The translations under genes and the position numbers were made by a program. Positions 18,222 to 28,918 of a stretch of DNA of 64,000 nucleotides are shown here, in pieces (position 1 is the first letter of the stretch; each line of letters begins with the position of its first letter). Where the stretch lies: the NCBI RefSeq assembly GCF_003369915.1, contig NW_022881614.1, positions 6,593,001 to 6,657,000 of the forward strand, given 5' to 3'. The DNA is from Drosophila miranda. Lineage: Eukaryota; Arthropoda; Insecta; Diptera; Drosophilidae. Below the pieces are notes generated by a model. That model saw only the letters and a program-made list of their open reading frames with translations, did not search any database and was not told the origin of the DNA.

Positions 18222-21014
18222 TTAGTTTAAGAGACAGTTCAGGGGATAGGGTTTGACAGAGAGAGTTATAATATGGCATAAAACCCTAAAAGGTTCATGA
18301 TCAGCATAATTAGACCTACATATGGGTAGACGGATAGGCCTAAAAGTACGGGTAGGTCTAGATGGAACGGCCAAGTCAATCTGACCCAAGAGAGTTTGGG
18401 AGTCAACAGTCCCAAAAAGGAGATTGTGCACGAACATTACGCCATTGCATATTCTGCGATGGTGCAACGACGGCAGGTCAATAAGATTTAGCCTAGACCG
18501 GTAGGGTGGCAAGATTCTACCCGAGTCCCAGTTAAAGTTCCGAAGGGCAAAAATTAAAAATTGCTTTTGCACGGATTCAATAACAGCCTGCTGCTCTTTA
18601 TACTGCGGGCTCCACACACAAGAACAATACTCCAATATAGGACGTACTAATGAGATGTACAGTTGTTTCGTAACGTACGGGTCGTCAAACTCCTTGGACC
18701 AACGCTTGATGAACGCTAAAACACCCTTAGCTTTATTTACAGTTGCAGCTATATGGGTGTTGAAACACATCTTATGATCAAAAAGAACTCCGAGGTCATT
18801 TGAACTCGAAATTCGCTCAAGGACATGATTTCCTAGAACATATGAGACAAAATGAGGAGCGCGACGGTAAAATGTCATAAGTTTGCATTTGGAAAGGTTC
18901 AGAAAAAGAAGATTAGTTGAACACCACAATAGTAGTTCACTTAGATCAAGTTGAAGAAGGCGTGTGTGCAAATACCAATCAGAGTAAGAAAGACAGATTT
19001 TGACATCATCAGCATACATTAGTGTAGTAGAGTATGTTATAACTTGAGGAAGGTCGTTCACAAATAAAATAAACAGAAGCGGGCCCAGATGACTTCCCTG
19101 TGGCACACCTGAAGTAACAACAGTATTTGACAACACGTTAGAAAACAAAACACGTTGAGTACGGTTAGAGAGATAGGACAAAATCCAATCTAGAAGATTC
19201 GTTGGGAACCCTAATAAAGAGAGCTTGTGAATAAGCAGAGCATGGTTCACAGAATCGAATGCCTTGCTGAAGTCCGTAAAAACTACATCCGTCTGCAAAC
19301 CAATTTGAAAACCACGGTGGATTAGGTTAGAAAACTCAAGAAGGTTAGTCGATGTTGAATGATGTCTGAAAAAACCGTGTTGCGACGGAGATATCAAGCT
19401 GCAACAAAGATGTTGCAGTTGCCGGGTGACCAGGAACTCAAGAAGCTTCGGGATGGCGGAAAGCTTTGCGATACCACGATAGTTTTCAATGTTTGATCTT
19501 GAACCTTTTTTGTGAAGCGGAATGATGTAGGACTCATTCCAAATTACTGGGAGACAAGACTGTTCCAAGGAGAGGTTGAAGAGAAAGGTCAAGGGTTTGC
19601 AAAGGGACTGGGCACAGTGTTTTAAGATGCAACTTGGTACCTTATCTGGACCCGCAGAAAACGATATGTCCATAGATGACAAACCTTCCAGAACAACGCT
19701 TTCCTCGAAAAAGGGCAGAAAAATGCTGTTAGCTTGAGGTAGCTGGTACGGATACGGAGTGGATGCGTTGTAAATATGAGACGAGTACGTTGTTTGGAAA
19801 AAGTTAGCGAATAAATTTGCAATACCAACAGCAGAAGCTTCTGTTTTGTTCTGGTAATGAAGGGACGGAGGAAAAACGTTTGACTTGCGCTTAGAGTTAA
19901 CGAACGAATATAATTTTTTAGGATCACTACGAAAGTTACTACTACATTGTGAAAGGTAATGATTATAACACTGACTATTGACGGCAAGGAACAGAGAGCG
20001 AGCGGAGGAGTATAGAGCTAAGGCCAACGTGGATCCCGACTTCTGGTACTTTTTATAGAGCCGGGATTTATTATTTTTTAAGTATGACAAATACTTGGAG
20101 AACCAGGGAGGCTTGGACGATACAGGTACAGTGATATCTGGAACAAACGTATTAAGGGCGGAGTAAATAGAACTATAAAACGAGTTAACAGTTGCATCTA
20201 TGTTCGGTAATGAATAAAGAAACGACCAATCAACACGCGAGAGATGTAGATCTAAATCGATAAAGTTTGTTTTGCGAAAACACTTTATGTGACAAGGAGC
20301 CATGGAACTGTCAGCACCTCCAGATTGTGTACACTCCAGTGATATCAACAAAGTTGGATGGTAAGGATCTTCAGGGAGAGATATTGGGCTTGCTCTAGAT
20401 ACCGTAGCAAGAGAACCATCGTTAACAAAAACGAGGTCAAGAAGTCTGTCCCTAATGTTTTTAACGGCATTAATTTGGACAAGGGAAATATCCGTTAGCC
20501 CATTGATAAAGTCATTATGGCAATTGGGAAACAACAGGTTAGCGTCATTACAAGGCAGCCAAGAAAGAAATGGGAGGTTAAAGTCCCCCATGACAATAAT
20601 TCGATCATTGCACCCTAATGCAGAAACAACATTATTAATTGCTGAGAGGTGGTGTAAGTAAAGCTCAGCATCAGACCTGGGAGGAATGTAAGAGCAGGTT
20701 AAATAGAAAAATGCGGAGCCAACACGAACTTTGACTGCAACAAATTCAATTCCATGAATGTTATTGAATGGGAATAACTCAGATGAGAAAACAGATTTAA
20801 CTGCAATCAGAACCCCACCTGCAAAAGATGGGCGGTCCATTCTATAAATAGTGTAACTATCAATGAAAATTTCATGATCATTGACAGAGGAGTTAAGCCA
20901 GGTTTCGGTAAACGCGATGGCATCGAAATCAAAGGACGCGCTATTAGTATGAATTTGACGCAATTTTCCCAGCAAACTGCGGACGTTCTGATAGTGCATG
21001 GAAAAATAGTACAT
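18222..21014 (-). CDS. CR1-like ORF2: endonuclease / reverse transcriptase
   Basis: A 930-residue intact frame. The N-terminal ~230 residues are an APE-type endonuclease, with QNVRSLLGKL, the catalytic TETWLN, GDFNLPFLSW and a C-terminal HPTLL. The RT domain follows at about residues 450-720: PAGPDKVP-like SAGPDKVPSCILK, a FTDFSKAFDSVNH box with the first Asp, GVPQGSHLGPLLFILFVND and the catalytic YADDVKI. The C-terminal region has CSCVWSPQYKE. Such enzymes nick target DNA and prime reverse transcription from it. The ATG overlaps the ORF1 stop by one base (TGATG), which suggests termination-reinitiation. The length is normal for CR1 ORF2 and no lesion was seen. Confidence 0.92.
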   Translation of the reverse strand: MYYFSMHYQNVRSLLGKLRQIHTNSASFDFDAIAFTETWLNSSVNDHEIFIDSYTIYRMDRPSFAGGVLIAVKSVFSSELFPFNNIHGIEFVAVKVRVGSAFFYLTCSYIPPRSDAELYLHHLSAINNVVSALGCNDRIIVMGDFNLPFLSWLPCNDANLLFPNCHNDFINGLTDISLVQINAVKNIRDRLLDLVFVNDGSLATVSRASPISLPEDPYHPTLLISLECTQSGGADSSMAPCHIKCFRKTNFIDLDLHLSRVDWSFLYSLPNIDATVNSFYSSIYSALNTFVPDITVPVSSKPPWFSKYLSYLKNNKSRLYKKYQKSGSTLALALYSSARSLFLAVNSQCYNHYLSQCSSNFRSDPKKLYSFVNSKRKSNVFPPSLHYQNKTEASAVGIANLFANFFQTTYSSHIYNASTPYPYQLPQANSIFLPFFEESVVLEGLSSMDISFSAGPDKVPSCILKHCAQSLCKPLTFLFNLSLEQSCLPVIWNESYIIPLHKKGSRSNIENYRGIAKLSAIPKLLEFLVTRQLQHLCCSLISPSQHGFFRHHSTSTNLLEFSNLIHRGFQIGLQTDVVFTDFSKAFDSVNHALLIHKLSLLGFPTNLLDWILSYLSNRTQRVLFSNVLSNTVVTSGVPQGSHLGPLLFILFVNDLPQVITYSTTLMYADDVKICLSYSDWYLHTRLLQLDLSELLLWCSTNLLFLNLSKCKLMTFYRRAPHFVSYVLGNHVLERISSSNDLGVLFDHKMCFNTHIAATVNKAKGVLAFIKRWSKEFDDPYVTKQLYISLVRPILEYCSCVWSPQYKEQQAVIESVQKQFLIFALRNFNWDSGRILPPYRSRLNLIDLPSLHHRRICNGVMFVHNLLFGTVDSQTLLGQIDLAVPSRPTRTFRPIRLPICRSNYADHEPFRVLCHIITLSVKPYPLNCLLN

Positions 21015-22174
21015 CAGTTTTTTGGAGCATGTTCGGTAATTCTTGGACTCGAGTTCGAATCTTTTAGAATGAACTCATGCACAATTGTATGCTCAGGCCA
21101 TATTGACGGTTCTAGAGAACAGGATAGTAAAGAATCAGGGAGAAGAATTTTAAAGGATGATATGTTGCGCTTATGTTTAAATGTAAATTTAGTCACAACT
21201 ATATCAACAGGCGAAGTGTTAAGTTTAGCGGCAAGATGTTGTTTAACATCCTCCGTTGTAGCCTCAGGAATAAGACGAGAAACAAATATTGCTTTCCGAG
21301 GGACCACTGCTCTAAGTTGAAGTCCCGAGCGAGAACGAGATGGTGGAGCCACTCCTAAAAGAGATCTCGGTACAAGGGCAGAGGAATTGTCAGCAATGGC
21401 TGTAGCAGGAATTGGAGTAGGAATTGGAGCAGGAATTGGAGCAGGAATTGGAGCAGGAATTGGCAAGACGTCGTCAGCAACCAGCACACCCGCACTAAGA
21501 GCACTCATCGCGTCAGAAGTGACGGCCACAGAAACTGCAGGGATGGGATTGATGCTGTTGGGAAGTTGGGTGCTCGAAGGAAGCACATTGCTCGGTGTAA
21601 AGAACTCCGGAGCCACCGTTGGCGGATTTACAGACAACGGCGTGGCATGACTACACGGAAATGCTTCCGATGGATGAAGGTGGGAGGCAGGCGTACCAAT
21701 CGGATTAGGTTGCAAGAGATTGGTATCATTATGCGGAATTTTCCGTCTAGGCGATTCGCTCAAGAGTTTGAGACCAAGAAACTGTGATTCAAGGGCAAGA
21801 AATTTCTCGTTGAGAGCCACAAATTGTTTCCGGACATCCAGAAACCCAGTTCGAGTCTGTCTCATAAATGTGCGCATTTCGGCCTCAATCTCCCGACAAG
21901 CCAGACATGACCAAGACAGGCCCATGCGTTTCGAGATCAGATCATTCAGCCGGCCAAAATTTCCACCACCAGCACATTTTATGTGGGCAAAATTGTCGCA
22001 CAGCCAGCAGCTAAGAAATGAATCACCAATGATAACACCACCGAATTCACATTTCTTTGCACTGCAAACAATTGCCATTATGGGCAGTAGTAGAATCACT
22101 GTGCACGAATAAAAGAAGAACGGAGTGAGATAGCAGGTAAAGTAGGAGAGCAGACAGCAGAGCGAGCCAGACAA
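21014..22174 (-). CDS. CR1-like ORF1: PHD-like zinc-finger RNA-binding protein
   Basis: A 386-residue intact frame. After a hydrophobic start, a Cys/His finger resembling PHD appears at about residues 38-98: CSAKKCEFGG, then LSCWLCDNFAHIKC and WSCLACREIE. This is the type found in CR1-family ORF1 proteins. A coiled-coil-like segment follows (FVALNEKFLALESQFLGLK), then a proline-rich linker with a (PIPA)n repeat. A C-terminal RRM-like module (KAIFVSRLIPEATTEDVKQHL, VVTKFTFKHKRNISSFKI) completes it. It probably coats the LINE RNA. The true start may be a methionine further in, since the first ~30 residues look unlike the family. Confidence 0.85.
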   Translation of the reverse strand: MSGSLCCLLSYFTCYLTPFFFYSCTVILLLPIMAIVCSAKKCEFGGVIIGDSFLSCWLCDNFAHIKCAGGGNFGRLNDLISKRMGLSWSCLACREIEAEMRTFMRQTRTGFLDVRKQFVALNEKFLALESQFLGLKLLSESPRRKIPHNDTNLLQPNPIGTPASHLHPSEAFPCSHATPLSVNPPTVAPEFFTPSNVLPSSTQLPNSINPIPAVSVAVTSDAMSALSAGVLVADDVLPIPAPIPAPIPAPIPTPIPATAIADNSSALVPRSLLGVAPPSRSRSGLQLRAVVPRKAIFVSRLIPEATTEDVKQHLAAKLNTSPVDIVVTKFTFKHKRNISSFKILLPDSLLSCSLEPSIWPEHTIVHEFILKDSNSSPRITEHAPKN

Positions 22175-22652
22175 TCAGCTGCAGCGGCAATAATTCAAAG
22201 CAGATGATCCAACGAAGGGCAGAAAACGAGCAGTAAACTCACCAAAGCAGAGACACAAAAGAAAAGTCCACAGAGAGGGAGAGTATAGGCAATCCAGAGA
22301 GAGTGAGAGCAACAATGCGAGCAGCCCGCTTATGCTCACGAGAGAGTGTGGGCGATGAAAACGCTGATGCGCGAGAACAGTGCACACCGAAGAAGCGATA
22401 ACGAAAAGCAGACTGTGCAAAAAACAATAACAAATTGCCTGCACGAGTCCGATGTGTTACGTTGCAATATTGAATTTATATTAAACACTTGTTCACAAAC
22501 AAAACACTGGTGGTTAACACAAAGTAGAATCAAATTAAAGAGATGCGATAATATATCAAAACAAAGTCACAACAATGTTGTATGATATTTAGGCAAAGGG
22601 CGGAGAATGCGGGAGCAAGAAAAAAAACACAACCGGCTTAAGCAAGAGCTAA

Positions 22653-22791
22653 GCCGCCTTTGTATATATGTACATTTCGTACATAGCTGTTCGCTTGCTG
22701 GGCTCGGTTCTTGTCGTCTATTGCTCGTGTTACTCTTTGCGATCATCTTCCCGCTAGAGACGTTGGTCTTTCTGCTAACGCTGCCGCTACC
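22653..22791 (+). repeat. BEL leader, right part (after the LINE)
   Basis: This segment, including TACATTTCGTACATAGCTGT and CATCTTCCCGCTAGAGACG, leads into the gag ATG. It recurs at the start of every unit of the downstream array (36706, 40854, 44530, 48214). Confidence 0.8.
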
Positions 22792-23101
22792 ATGGAAATT
22801 AATGCTGCTAACGAAATTCCAATGACCAGTGAGCAAAACAGGATGTCTTTTTTGAAGCTTAAGTCAACGGAATTATGCGAGAAAATGAAAGGGTTAGCTA
22901 CCGCTTGTCAGAATGAGTCGTCAGACTGTGACTACTACATGATCGTGGTAAAGCAAGAGCAAGTCGAGAAGTTGATCAGCAAATTTGAGGAATTGGATCG
23001 AAGCGAAATTCACAGTGGTTTGTGTGACATTTTTGAGTCACTTGCAAGCTCGCTGAAGGCGGCGCTTATGAGAGAAATGGCTAAGAGTAGCGGCCGCATG
23101 C
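22792..23101 (+). pseudogene. BEL/Pao gag N-terminus (copy A), interrupted
   Basis: ATG 22792 opens MEINAANEIPMTSEQNRMSF, followed by a helical region (LKSTELCEKMKGL, QEQVEKLISKFEELD, IFESLASSLKAALM). The frame is cut at 23101 by the 11.2-kb Ty3/gypsy insertion and resumes in phase with its continuation at 34269. Compared with the array units it lacks seven residues (FHGEL region) and does not contain the Helitron. Confidence 0.85.
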
Positions 23102-25638
23102 TGTAACGAGTAACGAAGAGAATCATCGCACGATGAAGCTGGTGGTCGGCTAACTGAGAAGGAGTACGCGCTCGCTTCCACGGCTGATCTCTGGTCGGAA
23201 ATGGGGATGGGTTCTTTGGGGTAACCCTCCAGTTAGGTTGCTTCGCTCCTGCTGGTATTATTTTATTACAATTCGCGTACTCTTTTTGGTAATGGGAGGG
23301 GGACAGACAAGGAAAGGATCGTTAGGGGTACGGAAAGTATAGTGGGGCAAAGATAGTGCAGAGAAGGAGTAGGGATCTACCACCGCGGCGGACATCTCTG
23401 TTTTGCTGGCACGGAGTCGTGCCACGCCCACCCTACCATGATCCTAAAAGAGCCAATAATAATATCAGGATCCCTGGAGTGTCCGGTATTGGTCATCCTA
23501 TTTCGCTCACGAGCGGCATGGTTCCCCCAACTGCGGTAACGTCTAGCACATATTCATCTTAACAATCATTTTATTAGAAACTATATTCAGATACTATATT
23601 CATGTTACAAGAAAAAAGAAACACTAACCGAGAACTCCAAGACAAGGCTAAATGGACAAAAGGAGGAACGAAAAGCGTCACAAGAGATATAGCTATTATT
23701 ACTAGGGAATATTTAGATAAATAAATACGATAAGTGTAAATAGTTATAAGTGCATATACGATATTTTATAGTGCGATATAAACTAATGATTTTTCCTTGG
23801 ATAGAAAGATAATACTATAGCGCAATATAGGTACACATGTCCGCGCACATCGGCTTCAGGGAGTAGTTGGACATACTATTCGTTTTACCAAGCGTATTGT
23901 AAAGGCAGAAGGCCAATCAGCTGTGACTACTTTAAAAGTGTGAGGTCAACGACCGACAAACAGCTCTAGCAAAAAAAAGAACGAAGCTTTTGCCACGCTC
24001 GCGGAATTTTGGGAGGCAATAAAATGTAAGGTTGTTGGTATATTATAAAGCTCACTCAGTTTTTGTTTGTGTTCCCGCGGCGAAAGATCTTTCGTAGCTG
24101 GGCGTGTGGCTGTGTGTGGGTGCATTAAACTTGTACCTGCAAACCAAAAACAAAATCGTACAGCGCGTGCTGCATGGCATAAGCTCGCGGATGGGACCCG
24201 ACCGAGCGGACGCTTTTAAGCTCAAACTTTTAAGCTTTTATCAAATGCATTTTCAAACTTTCCATGTGTTGGTGGGTTTTTTTTTCTGGTTTTTTTTTTC
24301 CTGTCTACAATTAACGCTAAGTATATCCAACTACACAAAAACAGACATATCAACGGACTGCGAGGTTCAAGGGAATGCGAGTCACGGTGGGATCTTACTG
24401 GCCTCAGTGGCTTTCAGTGGGCGGTGTATACATATGTATGTGAGCACATCTCTTACAGTTTTCATTCAGCCTACATAATGACACTAACGTGCACATAAGA
24501 CAAACGCTGGCCTCCACTGCACTTTAAATAAACGTTTGGAACAGCTAGGCCGAATCACGAGAAGAACAAGAGAGGCGATACCACTAGGGGTCGCCGGGAG
24601 GTTATGTACACACGTGGTGCACTATTTTTTCCCGCCCGGTAGGAACATTTAAGCGGCTTCGGGCCTACGCTGACTGCAAGCACCGGTTTCCGTTTCTTGG
24701 CCCGGTTTTGAATGCGAAACGGTTACGCCACTTCGCCGCACTAAGCCCGTTCAGACGGCTGTCCTCGTCTCGCGCAGCCAAAGTTCACTGCCCGCGACTT
24801 GGTGGATCAGCTGGTTCGTAGTGCGGGGGCTTAAAGCTCGGGCTGCAGCTTTTGGATAATTCCCAAACTAATTGCCGATTCTAATGTGGAATTTGCAAAT
24901 ACTGATCAGGCTACTTTTTCTAACAGTTACTCCATGCACATATTTACCTTGTTGGAACTGGCACTGCGAAAATAGGGGGATGGGGTTGAGGTGCTAATTC
25001 CTTCTTTCTCCAGGTGTTTTTTTTTTTTGTGTTGGGGCTGCTCACCTCCAAGCGGAAAGTTTTCGATTAGAGCCCAATCTGCTTTCTTGGGTTCTTTTTT
25101 CCCGATCGAGTGCACTTTGGTTTAACACCACGATTATTTACGGCGGTTTAATTTTATTTTTATTATTTTTTTTTCTCACCGCGCAACTGAATGCTTGTAC
25201 GGCCACGAGGAGAAAGAAAGATTTGGGCGGATCTACTGACCAACAAAAATTTTGTTCTCCGGATCTGCCTTTGCACGATCCTTCGCCATTCACCTTGAAT
25301 GGTTATGGACATGGTGGGGAGATTTTTGTTCGTTTTTAAGCATATTCTTAATGTCAACCCTAGATGGCGCTAGCCCCCACACGACCAGGAACATTTAACA
25401 TGTAACACCACAACAAGAAATTAAGCCAACCTAACTATACACTAACTATGGGGACTAAACTTAATAATTAATAAGTATCTCGGTGAGGTGTGATATATAC
25501 TTGTATAAATAATATAATATATATAAATATATTTATATATATAATATACATAAATATATAAATTGTACAAATACCATCGGGCATACTTTCAGGCGAAGAA
25601 CACAAATATGCTTTCCTATCCCCCCGGCCAAGATCACA
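23102..25638 (-). repeat. Element A 3' LTR (2537 bp)
   Basis: Near-identical to 31751-34268 across its length. It carries about 27 bp (near 24079-24105) absent from the other LTR. Its inner edge (TGTGATCTTGGCC on the minus strand) differs from the 5' LTR start (TGTAGTGGTCGC). A TA-rich tract sits at about 25500-25562. Confidence 0.88.
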
Positions 25639-25706
25639 CTTTGGTGTTAATCACATCAAAGGGTGATAGACGCTTGGAGGAAAACCGTTAACCTGTATTA
25701 GGATGG

Positions 25707-25898
25707 TCACTGCTTTATGTCTTTAGCGTGGTATTTTCCGATAAGTCTACCTTGGGGATCTTCCAACTCGTAATAACTGTGACCAAGCCTACGTTTTATT
25801 CTAGCTTTTACAAAAGTAAGAGCTAGTTTTGCGCTTAAACCTTTAACGAAATTGCTCTGCTGAAAGTTGCGTCTGGCCAACTTTGAACGCCACTTCAC
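25707..25898 (-). pseudogene. Element A integrase C-terminal tail (frameshifted)
   Basis: Encodes LARRNFQQSNFVKG...RIKRRLGHSYYELEDPQGRLIGKYHAKDIKQ, the SH3-like end of a gypsy integrase. It is out of frame with 25843-26679 because of a frameshift at about 25870. Confidence 0.8.
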
Positions 25899-26679
25899 GA
25901 CTTCGAAGGTTGTACTGCTGTTCGTTTCGTTGGTGTTGTTTTTGTATTGTTCGTTGGGCTGTTTTTCGAATCACATCAAACGAATCTTCCCGACCAAAAC
26001 TAACGGTACGATCTTTTAAAACCTGCAAATTTCGTAAGAGCTGATAGGTGTCTCCATTGGTGATCATGTGCTGTCCAAATGCAACCCGATAGGGGCTGTC
26101 GTTTAGGGCTGAATGCAGACTAGATCGTAAGGCACAACTAATAGAACTAAGCTGCTCATCCAAATTAGTTTGATCTGGCTTGATGTAAGCTTTAATGGCG
26201 GCAATAACGGATCTGTTAACGCGTTCCGATGCGTTGGCTTGAGGTGCGTACACAGCCGTATAAAAATGCTGCACATTGTACTTTTTCAACAGCGAATTGA
26301 AGTGATGGGACTTAAATTGTACTCCATTGTCGGACACAACCACTTCGGGTACCCCGAAGCAATGGAATAGGTACTCTTCCATGAATCGAGTTATCGCCTC
26401 CGCTGTAAATTTCTTTACGGGTTCTAAAAACGGATATTTTGAAAGATGGTCCAAAACAACGAAGATACCGATATTTCCGGATTTGCTTCGTGGATACGGA
26501 CCCAGGAAATCCACAAACAACTTCTGAAACACTCGTTGAGTTTCCTTCACTGGAGCTAAAGGGGGTCGTAACGAACGATTCGGGTACTTGGTGCACTTGC
26601 AGACCGAACAGCTGTTTATGAACGCTCTCACATCGGTTACTAAACTTGGCCAATAATAATAACGTCGAACTCTCTCCAA
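25843..26679 (-). pseudogene. Element A integrase core
   Basis: Continues pol after a frameshift near 26690. It has the rest of the zinc-binding domain (SCSVCKCTKYP), then the rve core: the first catalytic Asp in FVDFLGPYPRS, the second in VVSDNGVQFKS and the Glu in PQANASERVNRS, so the full DDE triad is present. The SAALR/SPY region follows (CALRSSLHSALNDSPYRVAFG). The enzyme would insert the cDNA into host chromatin, but the frameshifts prevent a continuous product. Confidence 0.88.
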
Positions 26680-28880
26680 CGTTTTATTAATGAGCTATGA
26701 GCTGCTAGCGACTGTTCGTGACTCTGTTTTAGTACATCGGACACCAGCTCCGTTGGAACCCACAGCTTCCAACACAGGTCGTCAGCGATCTGATCAGCAG
26801 CCGCGTGTTCTGCTCGCCGATATATGAGATTATCGATCACCTTAATGTCTGGCATCTGTGTCTGGTTGCCTTTAATTTTCCGAATTAGTTCCAAATATTC
26901 TGCCGACTTGAAGCAATCAGACTGCAGGTCTACCAATCCATCGCAGCTGAATGCCGATAGATCTTCGGTGTGCACCCGCGACAGAGCATCTGGGACAACA
27001 TTTTGGCTACCTTTGCGGTGGAAAATTTTGAAGTTGAACCCCTGCAATTTGAGAGCCCATCTTGCCAATCTAGAACTTAGGTCCGATTGTGACATTAGCC
27101 ACTTCAAAGATGCATGGTCGGTATGGATGTAGAACTCGTGTCCTTCCACATAAGCTCGAAACTTCTTCACACACATTATGGCTGCCAAACACTCTTTCTC
27201 CGTGACTGAATAGTTTCGCTGACACTGATTCAGCTTGCGAGACATGAATGCGATTGGGATGTCATTACCATCGCTATCCGTTTGCATTAACACGCCGCCA
27301 ACTCCGGTGTGGCCGGCATCGCAATGAATGGCAAATGGAATGGTAAAGTCGGGGCTATGTAGGACTGGTGCCTCGCACATTTGGTCTTTTAAACTTTCAA
27401 ACGCCCTTTGCGCTTCGTTGGTCCATACAAACGATCGACGTTGCTTTAGTGTATCTGATATTGGGGCAGCAATTCCGGCATAGATTTTAATAAATTTATG
27501 GTACCATCCAGTGGTTCCCAAAAATCGTCGCACTTGCTTCACCGATCGTGGCACTGGAAACTCCCGAATAGCAGCAACTTTTTCGGGATCCGTTTGTATC
27601 ATCCCATACCCTATCACGTGGCCCAGGTATTTCACTTCCTTCAGGCAAAATTTGATCTTCTCTACGTTTATCGTCAGTCCAGCTTGAGACAGTCGGTCGG
27701 CCAGCGCTTTCAACACGGACATGTGCTTCTCGAAGGACTCCGAAATCACCAATAAGTCGTCGAGATAAATGAAAATCTCATTTCGCAAAGATGGTGGGAT
27801 AACTTTATCCATCAGTTTGGACATGGTCTGTGGGGCATTGCATAAACCAAACGGCATCACCGTGAATTGAAATAGCGGCCTCCCAGGCACAGCAAAAGCC
27901 GTCTTCTCCCCAGCCCTTGGAGTAAGCGGAATCTGCCAGTAAGCATCTTTAAGATCGATGCTTGAAATGAACTGCGCTTTTGGAAGTCTACTTAAAATGC
28001 CATCAATGAGGGGCATAGGGTAAGCATTTTTGACTGTTACTCCGTTAACTTTCCGGCTATCAAGGCAAAGGCGAACCTTACCTGGCTTACGCACAATTAC
28101 TACCGGGGAAGACCACGGGCTATCTGATTCTTCAATCACCCCAAGGCCTAACATTCGGTCCAACTCTTCGTATATACATTTTTCGACTGCAGGCGACACT
28201 GCGTAGTGGCGTTGTTTTATGGGCCGAGTCTCGGAAATTTCTATGTCATGTGTAAGCCAGTTTGTCTTTCCTAATCCTTTTTCGGCAAACGAAGGGAACA
28301 TCTGTACTATCGCTACTAGTTCCTTCTGCTGTAATTCCGACAAAGGTATTTGCATCGGGTTGTCAAAGTTTATAGCCGCCAAACTGTTGTTATTCGCTTT
28401 GCTCATTAAGAAGAACGGCAGTAGATTAAAGCTTCTCCAAAAGTCTATTCCTAGATATAACTCCTGCGATAACGATGGTACAAGATAAAGGCATATTCGT
28501 TTGGAATTTCCACGAAAGCAAATGAGTGTGGAGATCCTACCTAGAATAACTTTCTTTTTCCAATCTGCGGTTCGCACGGCTGACTTCATCGGCTTGACCT
28601 CAGGGTTTGTTCGAGATAACTCTTCTGCAAATTTACCCCCAAGGCAGCTGATTGAGGCGCCTGTGTCCATTAATCCACTTATCGTCTTGACAAACAGAGT
28701 GACATTGGCGTAGGGTCGTCGGTCAGTGATATTACTAATAACAGAGGCTAATAATGCTCTGCGCGCATTTTTACTCTGCGTGCGGAACAGCTTCCTACGC
28801 TTACGGTCTCGAGTTTTGCTAGGCGCAGGGGTCGTTTCCTGATCGTCGTCCTGTACTGGTATCATAGTGGTCGTTATCAT
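26640..28880 (-). pseudogene. Element A pol: protease, reverse transcriptase, RNase H
   Basis: A 746-codon open frame. The aspartic protease is at about residues 60-170 (LMDTGASISCLGG). The RT is at about 230-400 (SPWSSPVVIVRK, SIDLKDAYWQIPL with the first Asp, VMPFGLCNAPQTM, catalytic FIYLDDLLVI). The RNase H connection and domain follow (RRFLGTTGWYHKF, IHCDAGHTGVGGVL, KECLAAIMCVKKFRAYVEGH, DALSRVH). The frame breaks in the integrase zinc finger near 26690. Domain order PR-RT-RH-IN is that of Ty3/gypsy. Confidence 0.92.
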
Positions 28881-28918
28881 GTCAGGAGGTAGAGGGAGTG
28901 AGCTTGACGTAGCCCCGG

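Larger units (their letters stand above)
18101..22650 (-). mobile_element. CR1-clade-like non-LTR retrotransposon (LINE), minus strand
   Basis: A two-ORF LINE inserted in the BEL leader. Its 3' end (left) is a short TTTA/AATAAA-type tandem tail at 18101-18120 rather than poly(A), as in CR1/Q-type elements. ORF1 has a PHD-like zinc finger; ORF2 has an APE endonuclease and RT. The 5' edge at about 22650 is set by the point where BEL leader sequence resumes. Target duplications could not be fixed because the BEL leader is itself repetitive. Both ORFs are open over their whole length, so the insertion is young. Confidence 0.85.

Noticed and set aside
17985..22760. Repeated BEL leader blocks on both sides of the LINE considered as a ~110-bp target duplication
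   Set aside because: The blocks differ by several changes and the repeat already occurs in partial form at 17917-17985, so it is a pre-existing leader repeat, not a LINE target duplication.
24104..24478. 124-codon ORF in the element A LTR (also at 32681-33100)
   Set aside because: It is in the LTR, antisense to the element, has no family features, and the ORF start differs between the LTRs because of a ~27-bp indel.
25501..25562. TA-rich tract considered as a promoter or origin
   Set aside because: It is a simple-sequence part of the element A LTR, present in variable length in both LTRs.
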